Shown here piece after piece: positions 28,668-38,149 of a DNA stretch of 64,000 nt (position 1 is the first letter of the stretch; each line of letters opens with the position of its first letter). Made by a program: the position numbers and the translations under genes. The notes below the pieces were generated by a model. That model was not told where the DNA came from, ran no database searches, and worked only from the letters and a program-made list of their open reading frames with translations. This stretch comes from Brevundimonas sp. UBA4553 (GTDB lineage Bacteria; Pseudomonadota; Alphaproteobacteria; Caulobacterales; Caulobacteraceae): positions 1-64,000 of the forward strand of contig NZ_DGLD01000021.1 in NCBI RefSeq assembly GCF_002387245.1, in the 5' to 3' direction.

Positions 28668-28690
28668 GCCGCCCGGCGTGTCCGGGCGGC
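28668..28690 (+). terminator. GC hairpin after LytM gene
   Basis: A perfect 9-bp stem GCCGCCCGG/CCGGGCGGC with a 5-base loop begins 6 bp after the stop codon. There is no T tract, so it may be a weak terminator or an mRNA 3' end stabiliser before yajC. Confidence 0.4.
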
Positions 28691-28807
28691 ATCGCCTGCG
28701 CGCAGAGACGTCAGGCCGCGTTGCAAATCGGCACGGCGCGCCCTAGGTTCCGCGCCTCATTTTAATGGGGCCCCCGTTTCAAGGTCGGCCCGGTTCGGGG
28801 AGTTTCC

Positions 28808-29122
28808 ATGCCTACTGGTTCCGAAGGCGGCCTGATGGCCATCGTGGTGCAGATCGCGCCGATCGTCGCGATCTTCATCCTGTTCTACTTCCTGATGATC
28901 CGCCCGCAGCAGAAGCGGATGAAGGCTCACCAGGCGCTGATCGCCGGCGTCAAGCGCGGCGACGAAGTCGTCCTGTCGAACGGCATGGTCGGCAAGGTGA
29001 CGCGCGTTGAAGACGCCGAGGCCATGGTCGAGATCTCGCAGGGCGTGAACGTCCGCGTGGTCAAGTCGATGATCGCCGAAGTGCGCAACCGCACCGCCAT
29101 CGCCGCCAACGACAAGGGCTGA
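28808..29122 (+). CDS. yajC: Preprotein translocase subunit YajC
   Basis: This 104-residue protein has a single N-terminal transmembrane helix (VVQIAPIVAIFILFYFLMI), the hallmark RPQQKRMKAHQ, and a small soluble beta domain GDEVVLSNGMVGKV. YajC joins SecDF in the accessory complex that helps proton-driven protein export at the inner membrane. It is followed by secD after about 40 bp and secF, the standard order. Confidence 0.96.
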   Translation: MPTGSEGGLMAIVVQIAPIVAIFILFYFLMIRPQQKRMKAHQALIAGVKRGDEVVLSNGMVGKVTRVEDAEAMVEISQGVNVRVVKSMIAEVRNRTAIAANDKG

Positions 29123-29163
29123 GCGGCTTTCGCCGCTGAAGCTCGCCCGAAAAGAGCCCTGAC

Positions 29164-30762
29164 ATGATTCAGCTTGCGCGCTGGAAAATCGTCCTGGTCG
29201 TGCTGTCGCTCGTCATCGGGCTGCTGCTGGCCTTCCCGAGCATGCTCAGCCAGGCCCAGCGCGACGCGCTGCCCGGCTGGCTGCCCAAGAACGGCCTGAA
29301 CCTGGGCCTCGACCTGCAAGGGGGCTCCTACCTCCTGCTCGAAGTCGATGTGCCGGAGATGCGCAACAAGCGCGTCACCAATCTGATGGAAGACGTGCGG
29401 GTCGCCCTGCGCGAACAGCAGATCAACATCGGCGCCATGCAGCGCGAAGCCGGCGGCGTGGTTGTCACCATCGCCGACCCGGGCCAGTTCGACACGGCCC
29501 TGACCGAACTGCGCACGCTGGCGCAGACCGGCGCGGCCGCGACCGGCCAGCCGGACCGCACGGCTACGCGCCTGAGCGGCAACCGCATTCGCTTCGCCTT
29601 TACCGACGCCACGCTGAACGGCATGGGCGCGACGGCGGTGGATCAGTCCATAGAGGTCGTGCGTCGTCGTCTGGACAGCTCGGGCACCAAGGAAATCGCC
29701 ATCACCCGTCAGGGCGCGGACCGCATCGTGGTTCAGGCGCCGGGGCAGAGCGATCCTGCGGAGCTGGAGCGTCTGGTCGGCCGCACGGCCCAGCTGACGT
29801 TCCAGATGGTCGACACCTCAAGCACGGGCTTGCAGGACGCCATGGCCGGCCGCGTGCCGCCTGACGCTGAACTGCTGACCGATGATCAAGGCACGCCCTA
29901 TCTGGTCAAGAAGCGCATCCTGGTGTCGGGCGAGAACCTGACCCGCGCCGGCGTGGGATCGGATCAGAACGGCCGTCCGGCCATCGACTTCCGCTTTGAC
30001 GGCCAGGGCGCGCGTCGCTTTGGCGAGGCCACCGCCCAGAACATCGGCAAGCCCTTCGCCATCATTCTGGACGGCAAGGTCATCTCGGCGCCGACGATCC
30101 AGGGCGCCATCGCGGGCGGCACGGGTCAGATCACCGGCAACTTCTCGATCCAGTCGGCGGCTGAGCTGGTCAACCTGCTGAACGGGGGCGCCCTGCCGGC
30201 GCCGCTGAAGGTGGAGGAGCGCCGCGTCGTCACCGCCGAACTGGGCGCTGACGCCGTTCAGGCCGGCATGGTTTCGACCATCATCGGCTTCATCCTGATC
30301 TGCGTCTTCATGATCGGCGCCTATGGCTTCCTGTTCGGCGGCGTGTCTGTGCTGGGCCTGATCCTGAACGGCATCCTGATCATCGCCGCCATGTCGCTGT
30401 TCGGCGCGACCCTGACCCTGCCTGGCATCGCCGGTCTGGTGCTGACCTTCGCCGTCGCCGTTGACGCCAACGTTCTGATCTACGAGCGGATGCGCGACGA
30501 AGCGCGAGCAGGTCGATCCGTCATCGCTTCGATGGACGCCGGCTTCAACAAGGCCATGGGCACGATCATCGACGCCAACCTGACGACTCTGGTGGCGGCT
30601 CTGATCATGTTCATGTTCGGCGCGGGCCCGGTTCGCGGCTTCGCCTGGACGCTGACGATCGGCGTCTTCACCTCGATGTTCTCCTCGGTGATGGTCGCCC
30701 AGGTGCTGCTCGGGTATTGGCTCAAGGTCGCCAAGCCCAAAAAACTGCCGATCGCGGAGTGA
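29164..30762 (+). CDS. secD: Protein translocase subunit SecD
   Basis: The 532-residue SecD has an N-terminal transmembrane helix (WKIVLVVLSLVIGLLLAFP), the first periplasmic domain signature GLNLGLDLQGGSYLLLEVD, a large periplasmic region and a C-terminal RND-like five-helix bundle with VDANVLIYERMRDE, which carries the proton-path Asp. It drives late steps of export with SecF. It overlaps the secF start codon by 1 base. Confidence 0.97.
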   Translation: MIQLARWKIVLVVLSLVIGLLLAFPSMLSQAQRDALPGWLPKNGLNLGLDLQGGSYLLLEVDVPEMRNKRVTNLMEDVRVALREQQINIGAMQREAGGVVVTIADPGQFDTALTELRTLAQTGAAATGQPDRTATRLSGNRIRFAFTDATLNGMGATAVDQSIEVVRRRLDSSGTKEIAITRQGADRIVVQAPGQSDPAELERLVGRTAQLTFQMVDTSSTGLQDAMAGRVPPDAELLTDDQGTPYLVKKRILVSGENLTRAGVGSDQNGRPAIDFRFDGQGARRFGEATAQNIGKPFAIILDGKVISAPTIQGAIAGGTGQITGNFSIQSAAELVNLLNGGALPAPLKVEERRVVTAELGADAVQAGMVSTIIGFILICVFMIGAYGFLFGGVSVLGLILNGILIIAAMSLFGATLTLPGIAGLVLTFAVAVDANVLIYERMRDEARAGRSVIASMDAGFNKAMGTIIDANLTTLVAALIMFMFGAGPVRGFAWTLTIGVFTSMFSSVMVAQVLLGYWLKVAKPKKLPIAE

Positions 30763-31733
30763 TGGCGATGCGTGGATGGCCCCTCATCAAACTGCTTCCG
30801 CAGAAGACGAACTTCCGGTTCGTCAAGTATGCGCCCGCCGCCGGCGTGATCTCGCTGATCCTCTGCGTCGCGTCGATCGTCGGCTGCTTCTATCCCGGCC
30901 TGAACATGGGCATCGACTTCCGGGGCGGCGCCTCGATGGAGGTGTCCAAGCCCGCTGGCCAGGTGCTTGAACTCGACCAGGTGCGCAGCGCCGTCAGTGA
31001 ACTGGGGCTGGGCGATGTCCAGGTCCAGGGTATCGACAGCGACAGCAGCGCTATCGTTCGTTTCCAGATTCCGGAAGGCGAGGCCCAGGGCGCTGTCGTT
31101 CAGAAGGTCGAACGCGCCATTGATCAGGCCGTGGGCGAAGTTAAGTACTCCGGCATCAGCGTGGTTGGCTCCAAGGTATCGGGTGAATTGTTCGTCAATG
31201 GCCTGCTGGCCCTGGCGGCCGCGATCGCCCTGATGTTCGTCTACATCTGGTTCCGGTTCGAACCCCAGTTCGGCTTCGGCGCGGTGGCGGGCCTGGTGCA
31301 CGACATGGTGCTGACCTTTGGTCTGATCGCCCTGTTCCGGTTCGAGTTCAGCCTGAACACCGTGGCGGCCATCCTGACCGTCATCGGCTACTCGATGAAC
31401 GACACCGTCGTGGTCTTCGACCGCCTTCGCGAGAACCTGCGCAAGTACAAGACCATGCCGCTGCGCGAGGTGATCGACCTGTCGCTGAACGAGACCCTGT
31501 CGCGGACCATCATCACCGGCGTCACCGCCGTGGGCGTGCTGGCGGTTCTGGCCCTCTACGGCGGCGAGGCCCTGTTCGGCTTCTCCATCGTGCTGATGGT
31601 CGGCATCGTCATCGGCACCTACTCCTCGATCTATGTCGGGGCGCCGATCATCCTGCTGTGGGGCGTGAAGCGCGGCGGTTCGGTCGATGAAGACGCCAAG
31701 CCGGTCAAGTTCGGCATGGCCAGCCGGCCGTAA
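30762..31733 (+). CDS. secF: Protein translocase subunit SecF
   Basis: This SecF has about 323 residues. The periplasmic entry motif MGIDFRGGASMEV follows the first helix, and the RND bundle carries GYSMNDTVVVFDRLREN with the conserved Asp. The start is ATG 30762 within the secD stop (TGATG); ATG 30768 is an alternative and 30717 would overlap secD. The gene completes the yajC-secD-secF export unit. A GC-rich palindrome follows at 31754. Confidence 0.97.
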   Translation: MAMRGWPLIKLLPQKTNFRFVKYAPAAGVISLILCVASIVGCFYPGLNMGIDFRGGASMEVSKPAGQVLELDQVRSAVSELGLGDVQVQGIDSDSSAIVRFQIPEGEAQGAVVQKVERAIDQAVGEVKYSGISVVGSKVSGELFVNGLLALAAAIALMFVYIWFRFEPQFGFGAVAGLVHDMVLTFGLIALFRFEFSLNTVAAILTVIGYSMNDTVVVFDRLRENLRKYKTMPLREVIDLSLNETLSRTIITGVTAVGVLAVLALYGGEALFGFSIVLMVGIVIGTYSSIYVGAPIILLWGVKRGGSVDEDAKPVKFGMASRP

Positions 31734-31753
31734 GGCCCGGTTTCCTGAAAAGG

Positions 31754-31784
31754 CTCCTCCTTCCCCGAGCCGGGGAGGGAGGAG
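31754..31784. repeat. Palindrome after secF (terminator-like repeat)
   Basis: A 14-bp stem, CTCCTCCTTCCCCG against CGGGGAGGGAGGAG with one mismatch and a 3-base loop. No T tract follows. It resembles the dispersed CTCC..GGAG intergenic palindromes of alphaproteobacteria and may end the sec transcript or be a mobile repeat. Confidence 0.55.
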
Positions 31785-31823
31785 TAAGGTCAAGCTTCCT
31801 GATTCCGACCCGGGGAGGGGCGC

Positions 31824-32444
31824 ATGGCCAAGCTGCTTTCAAACTTCAGAACGACCTTCCTGCTTAGCATCCTGTTGGCGGGGGTCATGATCTTCGCCTT
31901 CGGTCGCATCGCGCCCGGAGGGTTTGATTTGGGCTTTGCGCAGGCGGTCCTGCGCTGGGTGCACGTTGTCGCCGGAATCCTCTGGATCGGGCTGCTCTAC
32001 TACTTCAACTTCGTGCAGATCCGGGTCATGCCGTCGATCCCGGCCGAGCTGAAGCCCGCCGTCAGCAAGCATATCGCCCCCGAGGCCCTGTTCTGGTTCC
32101 GTTGGTCGGCGCTGGTGACGGTGTTGGCGGGGATCGCGGTGCTGTTTACGCGTGGCCACGCCTACGCCCACGAAGTCCTGACGCTCGGCCTGGCCGGCGG
32201 TCTGAACGCCGGGGACCAGCAGTTCACCCTGATGGGGATCGGCGTCTGGCTGGCCATCGTCATGTTCCTGAACGTCTGGGGCGTGATCTGGCCGAACCAG
32301 AAGCGGGCGCTGGGCATCGTCGTCGTGGATGATGACAAGAAGGCCCGGGCCGCCCGCATCGCCATGCTGGGCAGCCGCACCAACCTGCTGCTGTCGCTGC
32401 CGATGCTGACGGCGATGGCCATGTATCAGACGCTGTTCGGCTGA
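31824..32444 (+). CDS. Membrane protein related to PuuD urate hydroxylase N-domain
   Basis: The 206-residue membrane protein has about five helices. The segment WVHVVAGILWIGLLYYFNFVQ with histidine and the later FWFRWSALVTVLAG and WGVIWPNQKRALG match the membrane part of PuuD-type proteins. In full-length urate oxidases of this class a C-terminal cytochrome c domain follows, but here it is absent. Haem binding through the conserved histidines is therefore possible, but urate oxidation is unproved. A GGGGAGGGG ribosome site precedes the ATG. Confidence 0.75.
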   Translation: MAKLLSNFRTTFLLSILLAGVMIFAFGRIAPGGFDLGFAQAVLRWVHVVAGILWIGLLYYFNFVQIRVMPSIPAELKPAVSKHIAPEALFWFRWSALVTVLAGIAVLFTRGHAYAHEVLTLGLAGGLNAGDQQFTLMGIGVWLAIVMFLNVWGVIWPNQKRALGIVVVDDDKKARAARIAMLGSRTNLLLSLPMLTAMAMYQTLFG

Positions 32445-32484
32445 GGCTTGCGCCGCGTCGCGCAATGGCCGATGGCCTTGCGCG

Positions 32485-33111
32485 ATGACTGTTGATCTTG
32501 ATGCCCAGGTCCGCGCCGCCGATCCCGACCGCTGGCTGTCCAGCCGGTTCGTGGCGGACGAGCAGAAGCGCGCGGACCTGATCGCCCTCTACGCCCTTGA
32601 GGCCGAACTGCTGGCCATTCCCACCCGCGTCACCCAGCCCATGCTGGCCGAGATGCGCTACACATGGTGGGCCGAGCAGATGGACGGCGTCTTCGCTAAT
32701 ACCCCGCGCGTCGGCCATCCCGTGCTGGAGGCCCTGACGGCCGCTGTCGCCCGGCACGGGCTGGACCGCGCGCCGTTCGACGCCCTGATCGAAGCCCATA
32801 TCGGCCGGGTGCATGGCGAGCCGCACGATCTGGACGCCTTCTACGTCAGCCCCATGCAGGTCGCGGCGCGGATGCTGGCGGGCGAGGAACATGACGCCGC
32901 CGTTGCCGAGGCCGGGCGCTTGTGGGCGCTGTCCCAGACGGGACGAGGCGACGAGGCGAGGGCGCTAAGGCCTGTCGCCAACGCCGGGCTTGGGAAACTG
33001 CCCGCTGGCGCCTTTCCGGCGGCGGCCCATGCGGCCCTGGCCGGTTTCGATCACCCGGAGCCAGTGAAGCGGCTACGACTGCTTTGGGCGGTGCTGCGCG
33101 GTCGCATCTAG
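32485..33111 (+). CDS. Squalene/phytoene synthase-like protein (NDUFAF6 type)
   Basis: The 208-residue protein has the isoprenoid-synthase fold pattern of the squalene/phytoene synthase superfamily: LIALYALEAELLAIPTRV, then MLAEMRYTWWAEQMD and FDALIEAHIG. The two Asp-rich metal motifs of true synthases are not evident, which places it with the NDUFAF6-like group linked in mitochondria to complex I assembly. A catalytic role is doubtful. It is shorter than squalene synthase. It overlaps the convergent marR gene end by 4 bp. Confidence 0.72.
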   Translation: MTVDLDAQVRAADPDRWLSSRFVADEQKRADLIALYALEAELLAIPTRVTQPMLAEMRYTWWAEQMDGVFANTPRVGHPVLEALTAAVARHGLDRAPFDALIEAHIGRVHGEPHDLDAFYVSPMQVAARMLAGEEHDAAVAEAGRLWALSQTGRGDEARALRPVANAGLGKLPAGAFPAAAHAALAGFDHPEPVKRLRLLWAVLRGRI

Positions 33112-33599
33112 TCGCAAAGGCCGCCGATCAGGCGGGCCAGCAGAGCGTTCAGCGTCTTCTGTTCATCAGGCGACAGCGGCGTGAGGATGTCGCGCGCCGC
33201 TGCTTCATGTTGGGGCATGATGGTTTCGATCAGGTCAAAGCCCTTGTCCGTCAGGCGAACCAGGGTCGCCCGGCGGTCGGTCGGGTGAGGGCGGCGCTCG
33301 ACCAGTCCGGCCTTCTCCAATCGATCAATGCGGGCCGTCATGCCGCCGGACGACATCATCGCCGCTTCGAAGAGCGCCGTCGGCGTCAGACCCTCGGGCG
33401 CGCCCGAGCGGCGCAGCGTCGCCAGGGCGTCGAACTCGCCCTGTTGCAGGCCATGACGGGCGTAGAGGGGCGCCTGGCGTTCCCGCGCGACCAGGATGGA
33501 AGCCTCGTGCAGGCGGCCCAGCGCCTCCATCGGCAACATCTCCATGTCGGGACGCTGGACGGCCCATTGGGCGGCGGCGCGGGAAGCTCTGTCGGGCAT
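33108..33599 (-). CDS. MarR-family transcriptional regulator
   Basis: The 163-residue dimeric winged-helix repressor has a helix-turn-helix around residues 70-105 (LTPTALFEAAMMSSGGMTARIDRLEKAGLV) and the wing RRPHPTDRRATLVRLT typical of MarR. It is divergent from an MFS transporter gene with an operator-like palindrome directly before its ATG, which suggests self-repression and control of the transporter. No ribosome site precedes ATG 33599, so the mRNA could be leaderless or the start could be an internal ATG. Confidence 0.9.
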   Translation of the reverse strand: MPDRASRAAAQWAVQRPDMEMLPMEALGRLHEASILVARERQAPLYARHGLQQGEFDALATLRRSGAPEGLTPTALFEAAMMSSGGMTARIDRLEKAGLVERRPHPTDRRATLVRLTDKGFDLIETIMPQHEAAARDILTPLSPDEQKTLNALLARLIGGLCD

Positions 33600-33603
33600 G
33601 AGT

Positions 33604-33621
33604 TATCTTGACATCGAGATA
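33604..33621. promoter_or_regulatory. Probable MarR operator
   Basis: The imperfect palindrome TATCTTGACATCGAGATA has 14 of 18 positions symmetric. It sits 5 bp upstream of the marR ATG in the 68-bp divergent spacer. A second, weaker match (ATACTTGAGGTCGAGAG) follows at 33619-33635. TATCTTGA-type half sites are bound by several MarR regulators, so a pair of sites controlling both genes is likely. Confidence 0.6.
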
Positions 33622-33667
33622 CTTGAGGTCGAGAGAGTAGCGCGAATTCTCAGCGGAGTCCCCTGTC

Positions 33668-34873
33668 ATGAGCGCACGGTCCGAGATCGACGCAACGCGC
33701 AGCGCGTCCTTGCTGCTGTTGGCGGCCATCTTCGCCCTGGCGCTGAACCTGCGCCCAGCGATGGCGGCGGTCGGGCCCTTGCTGGACCTGATCGAAGCGG
33801 CGACAGGGATGGATTCCACCGCCGCCAGCCTGCTGACCACCCTGCCGGTGGCGATGATCGGTCTCGGCGCCCTGTCGATCCGGCCGCTACGACGGCGGTT
33901 GGGCGAGCGGCGCGGCGTCCTGCTGGGCGCGCTGCTGATCGGCGGGGCCTGCCTGGCGCGGGCGGTGCTGCGGGACACGGCGGGTCTGATCGCCAGCGCG
34001 GCGGTTGTGGGTGCCGGCGTGGCCCTGATCCAGGCCCTGGCGCCGGTCGTCATCAAGCGGGCCTTTCCGACGCGGTTCGGCACGGTGATGGCCGTCTACA
34101 CGACCGGCATCATGGGCGGGGCGGCGATCGCGGCGGCGACGGCGGCGGGATTGGCGGAGGCGGTCGGCTGGGCCTGGACGCTGGCGCTGTGGAGCCTGCC
34201 GGCCTTTGTCGCGGCGGTCGTCTGGCTGATCGCCGCGCGCGATCCGGCGACGGAGGAACCGGACCGGGCGGCCGCGGTCGAGGTGGCGCACCCCGAGATC
34301 CCCTTCTGGAAGCAGGGCCGGGCGTGGAGCCTGATCCTGATCATGGGACTGGGGACATCGGCCTACACCCTGGTGCTGGCCTGGTTGCCGCCCTTCTACG
34401 TCGATCTGGGGCAGGCGAGGGCGACGGCCGGTTATCTGCTGAGCGGCATGACCGGGGCCGAGGTGGCGGCGGGGATCATCGTTTCGCTGGTCATCGCTCG
34501 CTTCCCTGACCGGCGCGGGCCGATCCTGATGGCGCTGGTGCTGGCCCTGATCGGTCTGGCGGGGCTGGTGGTCGCGCCAGTGTCGCTGGCGGTTCCGGTT
34601 GTAGTTGTCATGGGGCTGGGCATCGGGGCCATCTTCCCGCTTACCCTGATCCTCGCCATGGATCAGATCGACGACCCTGCTCGGTCCGGCGACCTGCTCG
34701 CCTTCGTGCAGGGCGGGGGCTACATCATCGCCAGCCTGTCGCCGCTGGCCGCCGGTCTGCTGCGGGACCACATGGCCGACCTGACGGGGGCCTGGGTGCT
34801 GATGGGCGTCGGCGTCGTGATGCTGGGTGCGATGACGCTGCAGTTCCGGCCGGGTCTGCCCAAGTTGAGCTGA
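33668..34873 (+). CDS. MFS transporter, CynX/NimT type
   Basis: The 401-residue inner-membrane transporter has about twelve helices. Features of the CynX group are the opening LALNLRPAMAAVGPLLDLI, a charged loop RPLRRRLGERRG between helices 2 and 3, APVVIKRAFPTRFGTVMAVYTTG and the PDRRGP loop in the second half. The substrate is unknown; named relatives move cyanate or nitroimidazole-like compounds. Control by the divergent MarR protein suggests an inducible efflux or uptake function. Confidence 0.87.
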   Translation: MSARSEIDATRSASLLLLAAIFALALNLRPAMAAVGPLLDLIEAATGMDSTAASLLTTLPVAMIGLGALSIRPLRRRLGERRGVLLGALLIGGACLARAVLRDTAGLIASAAVVGAGVALIQALAPVVIKRAFPTRFGTVMAVYTTGIMGGAAIAAATAAGLAEAVGWAWTLALWSLPAFVAAVVWLIAARDPATEEPDRAAAVEVAHPEIPFWKQGRAWSLILIMGLGTSAYTLVLAWLPPFYVDLGQARATAGYLLSGMTGAEVAAGIIVSLVIARFPDRRGPILMALVLALIGLAGLVVAPVSLAVPVVVVMGLGIGAIFPLTLILAMDQIDDPARSGDLLAFVQGGGYIIASLSPLAAGLLRDHMADLTGAWVLMGVGVVMLGAMTLQFRPGLPKLS

Positions 34874-34967
34874 GGGCCCGCATTTCAAGAAGCGAGACGT
34901 TTTCCGCTTGTTCGGGCCGCCTACGGGGCCTCAATATGCCGTGTCGTGTGGCGATTAGGGGACGCGC

Positions 34968-35693
34968 ATGCTGCTGCTGGTCTATTTCGCGACCTTCGCC
35001 ATCTTCTCGGTTATCTTCACGCGAGAGGTTATCGCGCCGGCTTCGGGCGCATCATGCGACAAGCGGTGGCGCATCTACGCGGGTGGATTGAACGCCGCCA
35101 ACCTGTTCGTGGTCGTTGGTGCGGGCTTTCTGTTCAAGAACTGGATCGACGGCTATTCGCTGTTGAGGCTCGGAGATCGGTTGGGCGTCGGATGGGGAAG
35201 TGCAGCCGCCTTCCTACTTTCGAGCTTCGTGGCCTATGGCTATCATCGCGCCGTCCATCGGTCGGACCGTCTCTGGCGCTGGATTCATCAGTTGCATCAT
35301 AGTCCCACGCGGATTGAGGCGCTGACGGCCTTCTACGTCCATCCGTTCGATGCGCTGCTGGCGAGTTTGCTCAACGCCTTGATCGCCTATGTGGTGCTCG
35401 GAGTTCACGCCCCGGCGGCAGGCTTGGCCCTATTGTACGTGACCCTGTTCAACCTGATCGCCCATGCTGACCTGCGGACGCCGCAGTGGCTGGGCTTCTT
35501 CGTGCAACGCCCGGAGATGCATCGATTGCATCATGAGCGAGGCGTCCACGCCAGCAACTACGGCCTGCCAGTCATCGACATGGTGTTTGGCTCATGGCGC
35601 AACCCCAGAACCGTCGATGTCGAATGCGGCTTTCCGGACGACAAGGAGAGGCTGATCGGCCGGATGCTGATGCTCAAGGACGTCGACGGCTGA
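34968..35693 (+). CDS. Sterol desaturase / fatty acid hydroxylase family protein
   Basis: The 241-residue membrane di-iron enzyme shows the histidine clusters: HRAVHRS, HQLHHSPTRIE, a central HADLR, and HRLHHERGVHASNYG, together forming the eight-histidine iron site. Four or so transmembrane helices surround them. Family members hydroxylate or desaturate fatty acids, sterols or carotenoids; the substrate here is unknown. The gene is monocistronic between the MFS gene and convergent trmFO, and its codon usage appears slightly less GC-biased than its neighbours. Confidence 0.87.
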   Translation: MLLLVYFATFAIFSVIFTREVIAPASGASCDKRWRIYAGGLNAANLFVVVGAGFLFKNWIDGYSLLRLGDRLGVGWGSAAAFLLSSFVAYGYHRAVHRSDRLWRWIHQLHHSPTRIEALTAFYVHPFDALLASLLNALIAYVVLGVHAPAAGLALLYVTLFNLIAHADLRTPQWLGFFVQRPEMHRLHHERGVHASNYGLPVIDMVFGSWRNPRTVDVECGFPDDKERLIGRMLMLKDVDG

Positions 35694-35699
35694 GATCGA

Positions 35700-37097
35700 T
35701 CAGTCCGCGTCCCGCCAGGCCTTCAGAGCCTCCATGGCGCGGATGCTCTGCAGGCGCTTCTTGGCGCGGCCGCGTTCCTTGGGATGGATGCGCTTGCCGT
35801 CCTCGTCGACCTTGGGGGCCTCCAGCGGAGGCAGCAGGCCGTAGTTGATGTTCATGGGCTGGAACTTGGAGCCGGCCAGGTGGCCGCCGGTGATGTGCTC
35901 GACCAGGGCGCCCATGGCGGTTTCCGGCGGCGGGGCTGACAGGTCTCGGCCGAGAGCCTGAGCAGCCGCCAGTCGGCCGGTCAGCAGGCCCATGGCTGCG
36001 CTTTCGACATAGCCCTCGACACCCGTCACCTGACCAGCGAAGCGCAGGCGCGGCATGGCCTTCATGCGCAGTTGCTTGTCCAGCAGTTGCGGGCTGTTCA
36101 GGTAGGTGTTGCGGTGCAGGCCGCCCAGACGCGCGAACTGGGCGTTCTGCAGGCCGGGGATCATGCGGAAGGTCTCGGCCTGCGCTCCGTGCTTCAGCTT
36201 GGTCTGGAAGCCGACCATGTTGAACAGGGTGCCCAGGGCGTTGTCCTGGCGCAGTTGAACGATGGCGTAGGACTTGACCTTGGGGTCGCGCGGGTTGGTC
36301 AGGCCGACAGGCTTCATCGGGCCGTGACGCAGGGTCTCGCGGCCGCGCTCGGCCATGACCTCGATGGGTAGGCAGCCGTCGAAGTAGGGGACGTTCTCCC
36401 AGTCCTTGAACTCGGCCTTGGGCCCGCCCAGCAGAGCGTCGATGAAGGCTTCGTACTGCGCCTTGTCCATCGGGCAGTTGACGTAGGCGGCGGCGTCGCC
36501 GCCCGGGCCTTCCTTGTCATAGCGCGACTGACGCCAGGCGATGTCGAAGTCGATGCTGTCGGCGTGGATGATGGGCGCGATGGCGTCGAAGAAGCTGAGG
36601 CTTTCCTCGCCGGTCATCTTCAGGATGGCGTCGGCCAGGGCGGGCGAGGTCAGCGGGCCGGTGGCGACGATGACGTTGTCCCACTCCTCAGGCGGCAGGC
36701 CGGCGATTTCCTCGCGCACGATGGTCACGAGGGGGTGGGCTTCCAGCTTGGCCGTCACCGCCTGGGAGAAGCCGTCGCGATCGACGGCCAGGGCGCCGCC
36801 CGCAGGGACCTGGTGGGCGTCGCCGCATTCCATGATGATGGAGCCGAGCGCGCGCATTTCCGCGTGCAGCAGGCCCACGGCGTTGAACTCCCAGTCGTCC
36901 GAACGGAAGGAGTTGGAGCAGACCAGCTCGGCCAGACCGTCCGTCTGGTGCGCGTCGGTCTTGATGCCCGGCACGCCGCGCATTTCGTGCAGGATGACGG
37001 GCACGCCCGCCTGGGCGATCTGCCAGGCGGCTTCGGAGCCGGCGAGGCCGCCGCCGATGACGTGGACAGGTTTTGGAGAGGAGGCTGCGTTCGACAT
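35700..37097 (-). CDS. trmFO: tRNA (uracil54-C5)-methyltransferase TrmFO
   Basis: The 465-residue folate/FAD-dependent enzyme makes ribothymidine at position 54 of tRNAs. The FAD-binding [18 protein letters not shown] is at the N-terminus, followed by [27 protein letters not shown], and the C-terminal [19 protein letters not shown]. The cysteines used in methyl transfer are in LVCSNSF and YVNCPMD. It replaces SAM-dependent TrmA in this lineage. It is divergent from the membrane protein gene at 37202. Confidence 0.96.
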   Translation of the reverse strand: MSNAASSPKPVHVIGGGLAGSEAAWQIAQAGVPVILHEMRGVPGIKTDAHQTDGLAELVCSNSFRSDDWEFNAVGLLHAEMRALGSIIMECGDAHQVPAGGALAVDRDGFSQAVTAKLEAHPLVTIVREEIAGLPPEEWDNVIVATGPLTSPALADAILKMTGEESLSFFDAIAPIIHADSIDFDIAWRQSRYDKEGPGGDAAAYVNCPMDKAQYEAFIDALLGGPKAEFKDWENVPYFDGCLPIEVMAERGRETLRHGPMKPVGLTNPRDPKVKSYAIVQLRQDNALGTLFNMVGFQTKLKHGAQAETFRMIPGLQNAQFARLGGLHRNTYLNSPQLLDKQLRMKAMPRLRFAGQVTGVEGYVESAAMGLLTGRLAAAQALGRDLSAPPPETAMGALVEHITGGHLAGSKFQPMNINYGLLPPLEAPKVDEDGKRIHPKERGRAKKRLQSIRAMEALKAWRDAD

Positions 37098-37201
37098 GGC
37101 GGCCTTCTAGCGGGCTGCGCGCCGTCCGTCAGCCCGTCATTGCGGCAGGGTGGCGAAGCGGGGCGGCTGTGGCGTATGACGGGGCTCAAGAGGAGCCCAT
37201 C

Positions 37202-38128
37202 ATGACCACGGCGTTTTCCATAGGCGAGGCCCTGGCCTCCGGCTTCAGGCTGTCGAAGCGTCGGCCGCTGCAGGTCTGGACGTGGGGGATCGTGTCTGTC
37301 GCGCCGTCGCTGCTGATGGGCGCGCTGATGCTGCGGCTGTTCGGCGCCATCGCCCTGACCGACATGGCGGGGGACGAGCCCTCGGCGGAGTTCGTCGGAC
37401 AGATGATCCAGTTCCAGGCCCTGTCGGGACTGGCCAACATCCTGCAGATGCTGATCTGGGTCGTGGTCACGGCCGCGATCTTCCGCACGGTGCTGTTCCC
37501 GCAGCGGCCTGCGCCGTTCGCCGGACTGAGGATTGGCATGGACGAGGTGCGCATCGCCGTCGTCGGGTTGGCCCTCGTGGTAGGCTTTTATGCCGCGGCC
37601 ATTGTGATCGCTCTGCTGGCCTTCGCCGTCGGCGCCGGACTGTGGTTCGTGTCGGAAGCAGCGGCGGTCGCGGTGGGACTGGCGGTGGCGTTGGCGGCGG
37701 GCCTGGCTGTGTGGGGCGTCATCCTGCGGGCCTGTCTGATCATGCCCGCCAGCGTGGCCCTCGGCGATTTCGCCTTTGTTCAGGGCTGGAGGCTGTCCAA
37801 GGGGCAGGTGCTGAGGCTGCTGGGGCTGAGCCTCGCGATCGTCGCGGTCGTGCTGGCCATAGAGCTGGCCCTGCTGGCGATCGTCGCCGTGGTTCTGTTC
37901 CTGGCCGCCGGGCTCAATGTCTTCAGTCTGGCCGCCATGCTGGAGCAGGGGGCGCCGCCAACCGTAGACTGGGGCGTGCTCATCCCCTGGGCGCTGGCGG
38001 CCTTCGTGCCCCTGTCCTGGCTGCAGGGGTTCCTGAGCACGGTGATGATGGCCCCCTATGCCGAGGCTTGCCGGTCGCTGCTGGCGCAAGCGCCGCAGGA
38101 CGAAGCGCGTCCGGTTGCGCTAGGCTGA
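37202..38128 (+). CDS. Polytopic membrane protein, paralogue 1
   Basis: The 308-residue protein has about six hydrophobic helices and no recognised domain. It starts with FSIGEALASGFRLSKRRPLQVWTWG, and the same layout (gene start, EGFRLTRRAPL) is found in the next gene. Both carry a central RIGMDEVRI/RLGKDELRV box and a later GWRLSKGQVLRLLG/AFAMTGKRAFWPLLG box. This indicates an old tandem duplication of a glycerophosphoryl-diester-phosphodiesterase-membrane-domain-like or YciC-like protein, though I cannot fix the family. A GAGGA ribosome site precedes the ATG at 37202. Confidence 0.8.
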   Translation: MTTAFSIGEALASGFRLSKRRPLQVWTWGIVSVAPSLLMGALMLRLFGAIALTDMAGDEPSAEFVGQMIQFQALSGLANILQMLIWVVVTAAIFRTVLFPQRPAPFAGLRIGMDEVRIAVVGLALVVGFYAAAIVIALLAFAVGAGLWFVSEAAAVAVGLAVALAAGLAVWGVILRACLIMPASVALGDFAFVQGWRLSKGQVLRLLGLSLAIVAVVLAIELALLAIVAVVLFLAAGLNVFSLAAMLEQGAPPTVDWGVLIPWALAAFVPLSWLQGFLSTVMMAPYAEACRSLLAQAPQDEARPVALG

Positions 38129-38149
38129 TCGGGAATCGAGGACGACTGC

